64,000 nucleotides of DNA from Candidatus Nitricoxidivorans perseverans (GTDB lineage: Bacteria > Pseudomonadota > Gammaproteobacteria > Burkholderiales > Rhodocyclaceae): positions 1,986,282-2,050,281 of the forward strand of contig CP107246.1 of NCBI GenBank assembly GCA_030246985.1, read 5' to 3'. Below, piece by piece: positions 25,447-32,997 of this stretch. Within the stretch, counting starts at the first letter, position 1. Each line of letters starts with the position of its first letter. The position numbers and the translations under genes were made by a program. The notes beneath the pieces are model-generated. The model had not been told where the DNA came from. It searched no databases and was given only the letters and a program-made list of their open reading frames with translations.

Positions 25447-26175
25447 ATGAGCGCGAAGGACAAGCTGCCGAAGGTGACCGACCCCTGGCTCCAGGCGCCG
25501 GCATCCTCGGCGCGCGAGGCGTGGCGCGTGTTCGGCATTATGTCAGAGTTCGTCGAGGCGACCGAGCGCCTCTCCGCCATCAAGCCGGCCGTCTCCATCT
25601 TCGGCAGCGCCCGCGTCGCGCCGGATTCAGACGCCTATCGCCTCACCGAGCGCATCGCGCGGTTGCTTTCCGACGCGGGTTTCGCGGTGATCTCCGGTGG
25701 CGGGCCGGGCGTGATGGAAGCCGCCAATAAGGGCGCCTTCGAGGGCAAGAGTCCCTCCATCGGCCTCAACATCCAGCTGCCGCACGAGCAGAAGACCAAT
25801 CCCTACCAGGACATCTCCCAGACCTTCCGCCACTTCTTCGCGCGCAAGTACATGTTCGTGCGCTTCGCCACGGCCTATGTGGTGATGCCCGGCGGCTTCG
25901 GCACGCTCGACGAGCTGCTGGAGGCACTGACCCTGATCCAGACGAAGAAGACGCCCGGCATTCCGCTCATCCTCGTGGGCAACGGCTTCTGGGATGGACT
26001 GGTCGACTGGTTCCGCGCCCGGCTGGTTACCGAAGGCATGATCGATCCGGAGGACATGAACCTGATCCAGGTGATCGACGAGCCGGAGCAGGTCGTGGCC
26101 GCCATCTTCCGGTACTATGAAACCCGTGGCTTCGACCGCCTGCCGGAAGAGCACGAACTGCTCCTGAATCTTTGA
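25447..26175 (+). CDS. LOG-family protein (TIGR00730 type)
   Basis: A 242-residue Rossmann-fold protein. VSIFGSARV, the phosphate-binding GGGPGVMEAANKGA and the catalytic PGGFGTLDELLEALTLIQT identify the LOG/YgdH-YppH group, whose studied members hydrolyse nucleoside monophosphates to base and ribose phosphate (cytokinin-activating activity in some). It diverges from polA and starts 13 bases after its upstream end, with AGGGAGA before the ATG. Its physiological substrate here is not clear. Confidence 0.88.
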   Translation: MSAKDKLPKVTDPWLQAPASSAREAWRVFGIMSEFVEATERLSAIKPAVSIFGSARVAPDSDAYRLTERIARLLSDAGFAVISGGGPGVMEAANKGAFEGKSPSIGLNIQLPHEQKTNPYQDISQTFRHFFARKYMFVRFATAYVVMPGGFGTLDELLEALTLIQTKKTPGIPLILVGNGFWDGLVDWFRARLVTEGMIDPEDMNLIQVIDEPEQVVAAIFRYYETRGFDRLPEEHELLLNL

Positions 26176-26210
26176 CGTAGAATTCGGGAAACACCAAAGG
26201 ACACCTCCCC

Positions 26211-26540
26211 ATGCGCCGCCTGATCCCGATGCTGATGATGGCCGCCGCTCTGCCCGTCTCGGCGCAGAGCCGACCGACCGACCTGCAACCCGTCCCGGAG
26301 CCGCCCTCGCCGCCGGGCCTGCTCGAACCTTCGCTCGAACCGCAGGTGACCATCACGAAGCGCGGCCAGGACAAGGCCGAGGAATACCGCATCAACGGCA
26401 AGCTCTACATGATCAAGGTGACGCCGCCGAACGGCGTCCCCTATTACTTGATCGATTCGCGCGGCGACGGCACCTGGGCGCGGCAGGAATCGCTCGACAC
26501 AGGGTTGCGTGTGCCCCACTGGGTGGTCGGCACGTTCTGA
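26211..26540 (+). CDS. DUF2782 family periplasmic protein
   Basis: A 109-residue protein with a signal peptide (MRRLIPMLMMAAALPVSAQS) and a Pro/Glu-rich spacer. The conserved part EPQVTITKRGQDKAEEYRINGKLYMIKVTPPNGVPYYLID matches DUF2782, a small family found beside polA in many beta- and gammaproteobacteria. The function is unknown; the protein is probably periplasmic. AAAGGA lies before the ATG. Confidence 0.78.
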   Translation: MRRLIPMLMMAAALPVSAQSRPTDLQPVPEPPSPPGLLEPSLEPQVTITKRGQDKAEEYRINGKLYMIKVTPPNGVPYYLIDSRGDGTWARQESLDTGLRVPHWVVGTF

Positions 26541-26565
26541 TTCCCTTCACTGCGGGAGGTTCGCC

Positions 26566-27318
26566 ATGAGCAATCCCTTCCTCGTCTCCGAACCCGGCCA
26601 GGCTTCCCCCGGCGGCTTCGATCCGAATGGTCGCGTCGTCGACGCCGGCCGCCCCGTCGCGTGGCTGACGCGTGGCTGGAACCTGTTCATGAAGAACCCC
26701 GGCATGTGGATCGCGATCACCGTGGCCGTGCTGGCGATCCTCGTGGTGCTGGGCATGGTGCCCGTGGTCGGGCAACTGGCGGCGAATTTCCTCATCCTCA
26801 TCTTCGCCGCCGGCCTCATGCTCGGCTGTCGGTCGCTGGAGCAGGGCGGCGAGTTGCGCTTCGAGCATCTCTTCGCCGGTTTCCGGCAGAACACCGGCAA
26901 CCTGGTCATGGTCGGCGTCCTCTACCTCGTCGGACTGGTCGCGATCATGGTCGTCACCTTCGCGGTCACCGGCGGCGGCGCCTTGACGGGCGCCATGATG
27001 GGCCACGGCGCGGGCATGGCCATGGCGGCCGGCAGCCTGCTGGTGGCCATGCTGTTCATGCTCGTCCTGATGGTGCCGCTGGTCATGGGCGTCTGGTTCG
27101 CCCCGGCGCTCGTCATCTTCCATGACACGGCGCCCCTGGCGGCCATGAAGGCGAGCTTCTCCGCCTGCCTGAGGAACATCCTGCCCTTCCTCGTCTACAG
27201 CGTCATCCTGCTCATCCTCGGTTTCGTCGCCGCCATCCCCTTCATGCTCGGCTTCCTCCTGCTGGTGCCCGTTCTCGTCGGCGCCCAGTACGCCTCATAT
27301 ACGGATATTTTCGAGTAG
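26566..27318 (+). CDS. BPSS1780-family membrane protein
   Basis: A 250-residue membrane protein with about six hydrophobic segments. RGWNLFMKNPGMWIAI near residue 40, the FRQNTGNLVMVGVLYLVG segment and the FAPALVIFHDTAPLAAMKASFSACLRNILPFL region are characteristic of the BPSS1780 family of unknown function. The ATG follows GGGAGG. Its 3' end overlaps the convergent waaA gene by 24 bases. Confidence 0.75.
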   Translation: MSNPFLVSEPGQASPGGFDPNGRVVDAGRPVAWLTRGWNLFMKNPGMWIAITVAVLAILVVLGMVPVVGQLAANFLILIFAAGLMLGCRSLEQGGELRFEHLFAGFRQNTGNLVMVGVLYLVGLVAIMVVTFAVTGGGALTGAMMGHGAGMAMAAGSLLVAMLFMLVLMVPLVMGVWFAPALVIFHDTAPLAAMKASFSACLRNILPFLVYSVILLILGFVAAIPFMLGFLLLVPVLVGAQYASYTDIFE

Positions 27319-28593
27319 CGCCAGCGTGCGCGCCGTCGCGCCGCGGTGGCGCGCGGCGAAGGCGCGCCCGGCCCCGCCCATGGAGCGCCTTCGCGCCTCA
27401 TCGCCCATCAGTTCGCGCGCCGCCGCAACCAGTTCCGCCGCGTCTTTCACGGGCATCGCCGCGCCGGCGGCCTGCGCCTCCTTCGCGGCCTGCGCGAAGT
27501 TGAAGGTCGATGGGCCGACCAGCACCGGCACGCCCACCGCACACGGCTCGATCAGGTTCTGGCTGCCGTAGTCGAGCAGGCTGCCGCCCACGAAGGCGAC
27601 ATCGGCCGCCGCGTAGTACGCGAACATCTCCCCCATGCTGTCGCCGATCCAAACCTGCGTTTCCGGCGATACCGGCGCCTCGTCCGAGCGCCGCTGCACG
27701 CGAAACCCCTTCGATTCGGCCAGCCGCGCGACTTCCCAGAATCGCTGCGGATGACGCGGCACCAGGATGAGCAGGGAAATAGGGGACAGACCACGATTTT
27801 GAGGTTCATAAAATCGTGGTCTGTCCCCTATTTCCCTATTCCAGGCGTCGAGGATCATTGATTCCTCGTCCTCGCGCGTGCTCGCGCAGAGGAACGCCGG
27901 CCGATCGCCGATGCGTGCGCGGAATTCGCGGCCGAGCGCAAGCTGCTCACCGGGTGGCGAGATGTCGAACTTCATGTTGCCCAGCACCGCCGCCGCTGGT
28001 GCGCCCAGCGCGCGCAGCCGCGCCGCGTCCTCCTCGCCCTGGGCCGCGATGCCGGCCAGCCCCCCCAGCGCCTGCCGCGCGAGCGAGGGAAATCGCGCGT
28101 AGCGCCGCGCCGATTTTTCCGAGAGCCGCGCATTCACCAGCAGCAGCGGAATGGCGCGAGCGCGGCAGGCGGCGACCAGGTTCGGCCACAGCTCGGTTTC
28201 CATGATGATCCCGATGGCCGGGCGGAAGCGGGACAGGAAGCGTCCGACGGCGAAGGGGCAGTCATAGGGCAGGTAGGCGCGCGCCACGTCATCGCCGAAT
28301 AGGTCGACAGAAGTCTGCCGCCCTGTCGGCGTCATGTGGGTGAAGAGGATGCGATGGCCGGGGTAGCGATCCTTCAACGCGGCGACGAGCGGCAGCGCCG
28401 CGCGCGTCTCGCCCACCGAGACGGCGTGAATCCAGATCAGAGGCCCTTCGGATCGCCGCCGGAAATAGAGGCCGAACCGCTCGTCCCAGTGCCGCAGGTA
28501 TTCCGGCTGTCGCCGCGCGCGTCGGAGCAGGTGCAGCATGGCCCACGGGATCAGCAAAAACCAGAGGACGAGGGTGTAGAGGAATCGCGCCAT
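27295..28593 (-). CDS. waaA: 3-deoxy-D-manno-octulosonic acid (Kdo) transferase
   Basis: A 432-residue membrane-anchored GT30 enzyme that adds Kdo to lipid IVA. It starts MARFLYTLVLWFLLIPWAML, the usual anchor helix. IWIHAVSVGETRAALPLVAAL, the Glu in METELWPN, LVNARLSEKSARRY, LGNMKFD and FVGGSLLDYGSQNLIEPCAVGVPVLVGPSTFNF are family blocks. Residues ~253-273 (EIGDRPRFYEPQNRGLSPIS) are not family sequence: they are translated from a 63-base palindromic element inserted in frame just before LILVPRHPQRF. It starts two bases after the waaC stop. Confidence 0.92.
   Translation of the reverse strand: MARFLYTLVLWFLLIPWAMLHLLRRARRQPEYLRHWDERFGLYFRRRSEGPLIWIHAVSVGETRAALPLVAALKDRYPGHRILFTHMTPTGRQTSVDLFGDDVARAYLPYDCPFAVGRFLSRFRPAIGIIMETELWPNLVAACRARAIPLLLVNARLSEKSARRYARFPSLARQALGGLAGIAAQGEEDAARLRALGAPAAAVLGNMKFDISPPGEQLALGREFRARIGDRPAFLCASTREDEESMILDAWNREIGDRPRFYEPQNRGLSPISLLILVPRHPQRFWEVARLAESKGFRVQRRSDEAPVSPETQVWIGDSMGEMFAYYAAADVAFVGGSLLDYGSQNLIEPCAVGVPVLVGPSTFNFAQAAKEAQAAGAAMPVKDAAELVAAARELMGDEARRRSMGGAGRAFAARHRGATARTLALLENIRI
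27774..27836. repeat. Palindromic element copy B, inside waaA
   Basis: A perfect inverted repeat: 27-base arms at 27774-27800 and 27810-27836 with a 9-base loop GAGGTTCAT. The outer arm begins GGGAAATAGGGGACAGACCA. Total length is 63 bases, so it adds exactly 21 codons and keeps the waaA frame. It shares its outer arm and the GGACAGACCACGATTTTGAG block with copy A in polA, and is read in the same phase. Confidence 0.95.
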
Positions 28594-28595
28594 CG

Positions 28596-29552
28596 CTACA
28601 GTAGCCCCCTTGCCGCGGCGACGACCGCGGCGGCGGAAGGCGGCGCGCCGGGCCCGCCGAGGTTGATCGCCCGATCTCCCGCATGCACGCCCGTGAGCGC
28701 GGGATCCGAGGCGCAATAAAGGGCCACCGTCGGCCGACCCAGCGCGGCGGCGAGATGGACGAGGCCGGTGTCGACGCCGATGACGACCCGCGCCCCGGCC
28801 AGCAGGCCGGACAGCTCGGCGAGGGACATGGCCGGCGCCGCCATCGCCCGCCCCAGCGACGTCGCCAGCCGCGCGGCGCGTTCGCGCTCAGGCTGGTTGC
28901 CGCCGGGCAGCACGCAGCGCAGGCCCATCGCGATGAGCGCCGTGCCCAGCGCCTGCCAGTCCGGCTCCGGCCATTCCTTGTCGGCGCGGCTGGTGGCGGT
29001 CAGCAGCACGGCGTATTCGCAGACCGGTAGCCAGCCGAAAGCCGGTCCCGCCGGAACGGCGATGCCGTAGTCGAGCGGCAGCCCCTCCAGCGAATAGCCC
29101 AGCGCGGCCGCGGCGAGCCGGCGGTTGCGCGAGACGGCGTGAAGACTCTTCGGCACCGGGAAAGTCCGGTCGTAGAAACGAGCGGCGGCGGGTTCCCGCG
29201 CCGAGTCCGCCGAGTAACCGAGCCTTTCCCCCAAGGCTCGCGACGCGATCAGCGCGCTCTTGAGCAGGCCCTGCGTGTCGAGCACCGCGTCGTAGCCCCT
29301 CGCTTTCAGCACGCGGAGGAACATTGCCATTTCCCGCCAGGTCTGCGGCGAGAGCAGGCGCCTGCGCCAGCGCCGCAGGGCGACGGGGATCACGTGCCGA
29401 ACGGCGGGATGCATCCGCGGAATATCGATGAATCCCTCCTCGACCACCCAGTCGATCGCCGCGCCGGGAAACCGCCGCGCGAGGTCGCTCGCCACGGGCA
29501 GGTTGTGGATGACGTCGCCGAGCGAGGAAGTCTTGACGAGGAGGATGCGCAT
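28596..29552 (-). CDS. waaC: Lipopolysaccharide heptosyltransferase I
   Basis: A 318-residue GT9 enzyme starting MRILLVKTSSLGDVIHNLPVASDL, the WaaC signature, with AIDWVVEEGFIDIPRMHPAVRHVIPVALRRWRR also typical. The C-terminal VVIGVDTGLVHLAAALGRPTVALY is the donor-site block. It adds the first L,D-heptose to Kdo2-lipid A and is paired with waaA downstream. It diverges from the glycosyltransferase gene at 29608 across 55 bases. Confidence 0.93.
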   Translation of the reverse strand: MRILLVKTSSLGDVIHNLPVASDLARRFPGAAIDWVVEEGFIDIPRMHPAVRHVIPVALRRWRRRLLSPQTWREMAMFLRVLKARGYDAVLDTQGLLKSALIASRALGERLGYSADSAREPAAARFYDRTFPVPKSLHAVSRNRRLAAAALGYSLEGLPLDYGIAVPAGPAFGWLPVCEYAVLLTATSRADKEWPEPDWQALGTALIAMGLRCVLPGGNQPERERAARLATSLGRAMAAPAMSLAELSGLLAGARVVIGVDTGLVHLAAALGRPTVALYCASDPALTGVHAGDRAINLGGPGAPPSAAAVVAAARGLL

Positions 29553-29607
29553 GGCGGCGTATCGAAGATGAGGCCGGTAGAATCGCGAAATTGCACGGAT
29601 TATAGCC

Positions 29608-30372
29608 ATGCCTCCAGACCGACAGCCGCTTTCCGCCGTCCTCATCGCGCTCAACGCCGCGTCGCAGTTGCCCGGGTGCCTCGACAGCCTCGCTTTCTGC
29701 GACGAGATCGTCATCGTCGATTCCGGCAGCACCGATGCAACCATCGAGATCGCGCACAAGGCGGGCGCCCGCGTGATCCACCAGGACTGGCTCGGCTACG
29801 GCCCACAGAAACGGTTCGCCGTGGAGCGGGCCGCGCACGACTGGGTGCTGTGCCTCGACGCCGACGAGCGGGTGAGCGACCGCCTGCGCGAGAGCATCCT
29901 CGTCGTGCTGGGCTCCCCGGCCTTTTCCGCCTACCGTTTTCCCCGCCGCAACCGCTTCCTGGGGCGCTGGCTGCGACACGGCGAGGGCTATCCGGACTGG
30001 AGCCTGCGCCTGTTCGACCGCCGCCATGCGCGCTGGTCGGGCGACGCCGTGCACGAGAAGGTGGTCGCCGACGGCGAAGTCGGCGACCTGCGCGGCGACT
30101 TGCTGCACGACTCCGCCGAAACGCTGGAGGATTACCTCGCCAAGCAGGACCGCTACACCACGCTGGCCGCGCAAGCCGCGCTGGCCGCCGGCCGGCGGGC
30201 GACGATCCTTCACCCGCTGCTTTCGCCGCTGATCCGATTCATCAAGTTCTATTTCCTGCGGCTGGGTTTCCTCGACGGCTGGCCAGGCATGGTTCACATC
30301 CTGATCGGCTGCCGGAACAGCCATGCCAAGTATGCGAAAATGTTGCGGAAGCAAAGCGCCGGAGGAGGATGA
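29608..30372 (+). CDS. Glycosyltransferase family 2 (WaaE/KdtX-like)
   Basis: A 254-residue GT2 enzyme of the core glucosyltransferase type. SAVLIALNAASQLPGCLDSLAFCDEIVIVDSGSTD is the N-terminal nucleotide-binding block, VLCLDADERVSD holds the DXD-type aspartates, and NRFLGRWLRHGEGYPDWSLRLFDRRHARWSGDAVHE is the conserved acceptor-side block of WaaE/KdtX-like enzymes. Its position opposite waaC-waaA supports a role in LPS inner-core extension. Confidence 0.85.
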   Translation: MPPDRQPLSAVLIALNAASQLPGCLDSLAFCDEIVIVDSGSTDATIEIAHKAGARVIHQDWLGYGPQKRFAVERAAHDWVLCLDADERVSDRLRESILVVLGSPAFSAYRFPRRNRFLGRWLRHGEGYPDWSLRLFDRRHARWSGDAVHEKVVADGEVGDLRGDLLHDSAETLEDYLAKQDRYTTLAAQAALAAGRRATILHPLLSPLIRFIKFYFLRLGFLDGWPGMVHILIGCRNSHAKYAKMLRKQSAGGG

Positions 30373-30374
30373 CC

Positions 30375-30944
30375 ATGCAGCACGCCATTGTCGCCAGGAT
30401 CGATGAGGAAGAATATCTCGAGGGCGAGACACGCTCTTCCATCAAGCACGAATACGTGGCCGGCGAAGTGTTCGCCATGGCCGGCGGCTCCAAGGCGCAC
30501 GCGACCATCGCGGGCAATTTTTTTGCCGCATTGCATTCTCATCTGCGCGGCAAGCCCTGCCGCGCCTATGTCGCGGACATGAAAGTCCGGGTGAAAACGC
30601 TCTCGGCCCACTACTACCCCGACGTGGTCGCCACCTGCGCGCCGCGCGACCTCGCCGCCGACGCGCCGGCGCACTACCTCGAAGCCCCGTGCCTGATCAT
30701 CGAAGTCCTCTCCGATTCCACCGAGCGCACCGACCGGCGCGAAAAGCTCCTCGCCTACCAGCAGATCGACAGCCTGTCCGAGTATCTGCTCGTCGATCAG
30801 GACAAGCGCGAAGTGGAAGTGCATCGCCGCACGCCCGAAGGCTGGCTGCGCGACATCTGCGGCTCGGGCGACGCCATCGAGATGAACAGCGTCGGCCTGG
30901 TCATGCCCATCGAACAGATTTACGAAGACTCCGGAATCCTTTGA
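30375..30944 (+). CDS. Uma2-family (DUF820) nuclease-like protein
   Basis: A 189-residue protein: EEEYLEGETRSSIKHEYVAGEVFAMAGGSKAHATIAGN at the N-terminus, then YYPDVVATCAPR and YLEAPCLIIEVLSDSTERTDRREKLLAYQQI, the Uma2/DUF820 PD-(D/E)XK-like core. The ATG at 30375 is preferred over 30369 because the GGAGG run sits six bases upstream of it. Function is unknown; such genes are often multicopy in cyanobacteria and environmental proteobacteria. It is probably an accessory insert between glycan genes. Confidence 0.8.
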   Translation: MQHAIVARIDEEEYLEGETRSSIKHEYVAGEVFAMAGGSKAHATIAGNFFAALHSHLRGKPCRAYVADMKVRVKTLSAHYYPDVVATCAPRDLAADAPAHYLEAPCLIIEVLSDSTERTDRREKLLAYQQIDSLSEYLLVDQDKREVEVHRRTPEGWLRDICGSGDAIEMNSVGLVMPIEQIYEDSGIL

Positions 30945-30945
30945 A

Positions 30946-31953
30946 ATGAAAGTCCTGCTCACCGGCGCCGCCGGGTTCATCGGCATGCACGTGAGCCAGC
31001 TCCTGCTCGCGCGCGGCGACAGCGTCATCGGCGTCGACAACCTCAACGACTACTACGACGTCGATCTCAAGAAGGCGCGCCTGTCCAGCCTGACGCACTA
31101 CGACACCTTCAGTCATGTCGACCTCGACATCGCCGATCGGCCCGGCATGGCCGAGCTGTTCGAGGGGGAGAAGCCCGACGCCGTCATCAACCTCGCCGCG
31201 CAGGCGGGGGTGCGCTATTCGCTGAAGAACCCGCATGCCTACGCCGACACCAACCTCGTCGGCTTCGTGAACATCCTTGAAGGCTGCCGGCACAACAATG
31301 TTTCGCACCTCGTCTTCGCCTCCAGCTCCAGCGTCTATGGCGGCAATACGAGGATGCCGTTCTCCGAGCACGACAACGTCGACCACCCGGTGAGCCTATA
31401 CGCCGCCTCGAAAAAGGCCAACGAACTGATGGCGCACACCTACAGCCACCTGTTCGGCCTGCCGGCCACCGGCCTGCGCTTCTTTACGGTCTATGGCCCG
31501 TGGGGGCGGCCGGACATGGCGCTCTTCCTTTTCACGAAGGCCATCCTCGAGGGCCGGCCCATCGACGTCTTCAATCGCGGGAAGATGGTGCGCGACTTCA
31601 CCTACATCGACGACATCGCCGAAGGCGTGGTGCGCGTGCTCGACCGCCCGCCCGTGGCCAACCCGGATTTCGCCAAGGACACGCCCGACCCCGCCACCAG
31701 CTGGGCGCCCTGGCGCGTCTTCAACATCGGCAATCACCAGCCGGTGGAACTCATGGCCTACATCGAGGCGCTGGAAAAGGCGCTGGGCCGCAAAGCGGAA
31801 AAGAACCTCCTGCCCATGCAGGACGGCGACGTGCCCGCCACCCACGCCGACACCGCCGATCTCTCCGCCCTCACCGGCTTCCAGCCCGCCATGCCGGTGG
31901 AAGAGGGCGTGCGTCGCTTCGTCGAGTGGTATCGCGGCTACTACGGCGCCTGA
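30946..31953 (+). CDS. Nucleotide-sugar epimerase (UDP-glucuronate 4-epimerase-like)
   Basis: A 335-residue extended SDR. VLLTGAAGFIGMHVSQLLL is the NAD site, and the GVDNLNDYYDVDLKKARL segment is the mark of UDP-glucuronate 4-epimerases and related WbpP-type enzymes. ASSSSVYGGNTRMPFSE and SLYAASKKANELMAH give the catalytic Ser/Tyr/Lys. The product would be UDP-galacturonate or a related uronic acid. It lies just before the regulators at 32 kb, and a dehydrogenase that would supply its substrate is now only a pseudogene at 35896. Confidence 0.85.
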   Translation: MKVLLTGAAGFIGMHVSQLLLARGDSVIGVDNLNDYYDVDLKKARLSSLTHYDTFSHVDLDIADRPGMAELFEGEKPDAVINLAAQAGVRYSLKNPHAYADTNLVGFVNILEGCRHNNVSHLVFASSSSVYGGNTRMPFSEHDNVDHPVSLYAASKKANELMAHTYSHLFGLPATGLRFFTVYGPWGRPDMALFLFTKAILEGRPIDVFNRGKMVRDFTYIDDIAEGVVRVLDRPPVANPDFAKDTPDPATSWAPWRVFNIGNHQPVELMAYIEALEKALGRKAEKNLLPMQDGDVPATHADTADLSALTGFQPAMPVEEGVRRFVEWYRGYYGA

Positions 31954-31975
31954 ACGAACCGGGGATTTCCTTCGC

Positions 31976-32004
31976 TTGCCCTTGGCATGCGCCCATGCTA
32001 AATT
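31976..32004 (+). promoter_or_regulatory. Putative promoter of the MarR-rfaH operon
   Basis: TTGCCC (31976-31981) and TAAATT (31999-32004) are separated by exactly 17 bases, each matching consensus at four of six positions. The transcription start would fall about at 32011, where a palindrome begins. Confidence 0.5.
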
Positions 32005-32010
32005 ACTAAT

Positions 32011-32027
32011 CGTTCAACGATTGAACG
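32011..32027. promoter_or_regulatory. Palindromic operator candidate for the MarR regulator
   Basis: CGTTCAACGATTGAACG is a perfect palindrome with 7-base arms and a 3-base centre, placed between the -10 and the ATG at 32044. Size and position fit autoregulation by the winged-helix protein encoded immediately downstream. Confidence 0.55.
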
Positions 32028-32043
32028 CAGCCGGCGCAGCCAC

Positions 32044-32400
32044 ATGACCCCGCAGGAAGCCGCCCATTACCGCATTCTCCGCCTGATCGAGGAACAGCCA
32101 GAGATCAGCCAGCGCGAGCTTGCGCGCGCGCTCGGCGTCAGCCTCGGCAAGACGCACTACCTCCTCAAGGCTCTGCTCGGAAAGGGTTTGGTCAAGGCCG
32201 ATAATTTTCGCCGCAGCGACAACAAGCTCGCCTACGCTTACCTGCTCACCCCCGGCGGGATCGCAGCCAAGCTGGACCTGACCCGCGCCTTCCTGCGGCA
32301 CAAGGAAACCGAGTACCAGGCGGCGCGCGAGGAGATCGCCCGGCTGAAGATGGAACTCGGCGAGGACGCGGCCGTGCCATCGGAAAGGAGCGGCGGATGA
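32044..32400 (+). CDS. EPS-associated MarR-family transcriptional regulator
   Basis: A 118-residue winged-helix protein: EAAHYRILRLIEEQPEISQRELARALGVSLGKTHYLLKALLGKGLVKADNF, with recognition helix SLGKTHYLLKAL, then YLLTPGGIAAKLDLTRAFLRHKETEYQAAREEIARLK, a helical dimerisation tail. This is the EPS-associated MarR subgroup that precedes rfaH-like genes in exopolysaccharide loci. It overlaps rfaH by ATGA and probably controls that operon through the palindrome at 32011. Confidence 0.85.
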   Translation: MTPQEAAHYRILRLIEEQPEISQRELARALGVSLGKTHYLLKALLGKGLVKADNFRRSDNKLAYAYLLTPGGIAAKLDLTRAFLRHKETEYQAAREEIARLKMELGEDAAVPSERSGG

Positions 32401-32906
32401 CCGCGGCCGGCGCCTGGTACCTGATCCTCACCCGGCCGCGCCAGGAGCGCATCGCCCTCGAAAACATCGAGCGCCAGGGCTACGGCGCCTTCCTGCCGCT
32501 GATGCGCACCCCCAAGCGCCGCCACGGCGGCCGGCTTGCCGACGTGGTCGAGCCGATGTTCCCGCGCTACCTGTTCGTGCGCCTCAACACCACCACCGAC
32601 AACTGGCGGCCGATTCATTCCACCACGGGCGTCTCCGCGCTGGTGCGCTTCGGCACGGAGCCCGCCCGCGTGCCGGGTAGCCTGGTCGATCTGCTGCGCG
32701 GGCAGGCGGACAGGGAAGGCATTCGAAACATTGCCCGGCCCGAGCCGAAACCGGGGATGCGCGTGCGCATCGGCGCCGGCCCGTTCGCGGGTTTCGAAGG
32801 CATTTTTCAAGCCCGGTCCGGGAAGGAACGGGTGATCCTGCTACTGGAAGTCGCGAGCCGGACCGCACGCGTCGAACTCGACGAAAAGGATATCGACGGC
32901 GTGTAA
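32397..32906 (+). CDS. rfaH: RfaH-type transcription antitermination factor (NusG paralogue)
   Basis: A 169-residue NusG-family protein. The NGN domain (~1-105) shows GAWYLILTRPRQERIALENIERQGYGAFLPLM and VVEPMFPRYLFVRLN; the C-terminal KOW domain (~115-169) has KPGMRVRIGAGPFAGFEGIFQ. RfaH proteins join RNA polymerase paused at ops sites and let it transcribe long polysaccharide operons. An exact ops sequence lies 61 bases after its stop, strongly supporting the assignment over housekeeping NusG. Confidence 0.9.
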   Translation: MTAAGAWYLILTRPRQERIALENIERQGYGAFLPLMRTPKRRHGGRLADVVEPMFPRYLFVRLNTTTDNWRPIHSTTGVSALVRFGTEPARVPGSLVDLLRGQADREGIRNIARPEPKPGMRVRIGAGPFAGFEGIFQARSGKERVILLLEVASRTARVELDEKDIDGV

Positions 32907-32966
32907 GGCGCGCCGCAAGGCATGCTTTAACTGATTGATTTCATTATGCTGCACGTTGCGCGGCAG

Positions 32967-32978
32967 GGCGGTAGCGTG
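32967..32978 (+). promoter_or_regulatory. ops element (RfaH recruitment site)
   Basis: GGCGGTAGCGTG, embedded in CAGGGCGGTAGCGTGCC, is identical to the classical enterobacterial ops/JUMPstart core. It is on the plus strand, between rfaH and ligE. In the known system the non-template strand of this site pauses RNA polymerase and recruits RfaH. Here it would make the run beginning at 32998 RfaH-dependent. No other exact copy was seen in the window. Confidence 0.75.
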
Positions 32979-32997
32979 CCCGAAAATAGAGACTTGT

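Noticed and set aside
26423-26440. GTCCCCTATTAC in the DUF2782 gene as a third copy of the palindromic element
   Set aside because: Only about nine bases match, there is no opposing arm, and the bases encode the conserved GVPYYLI segment of the family.
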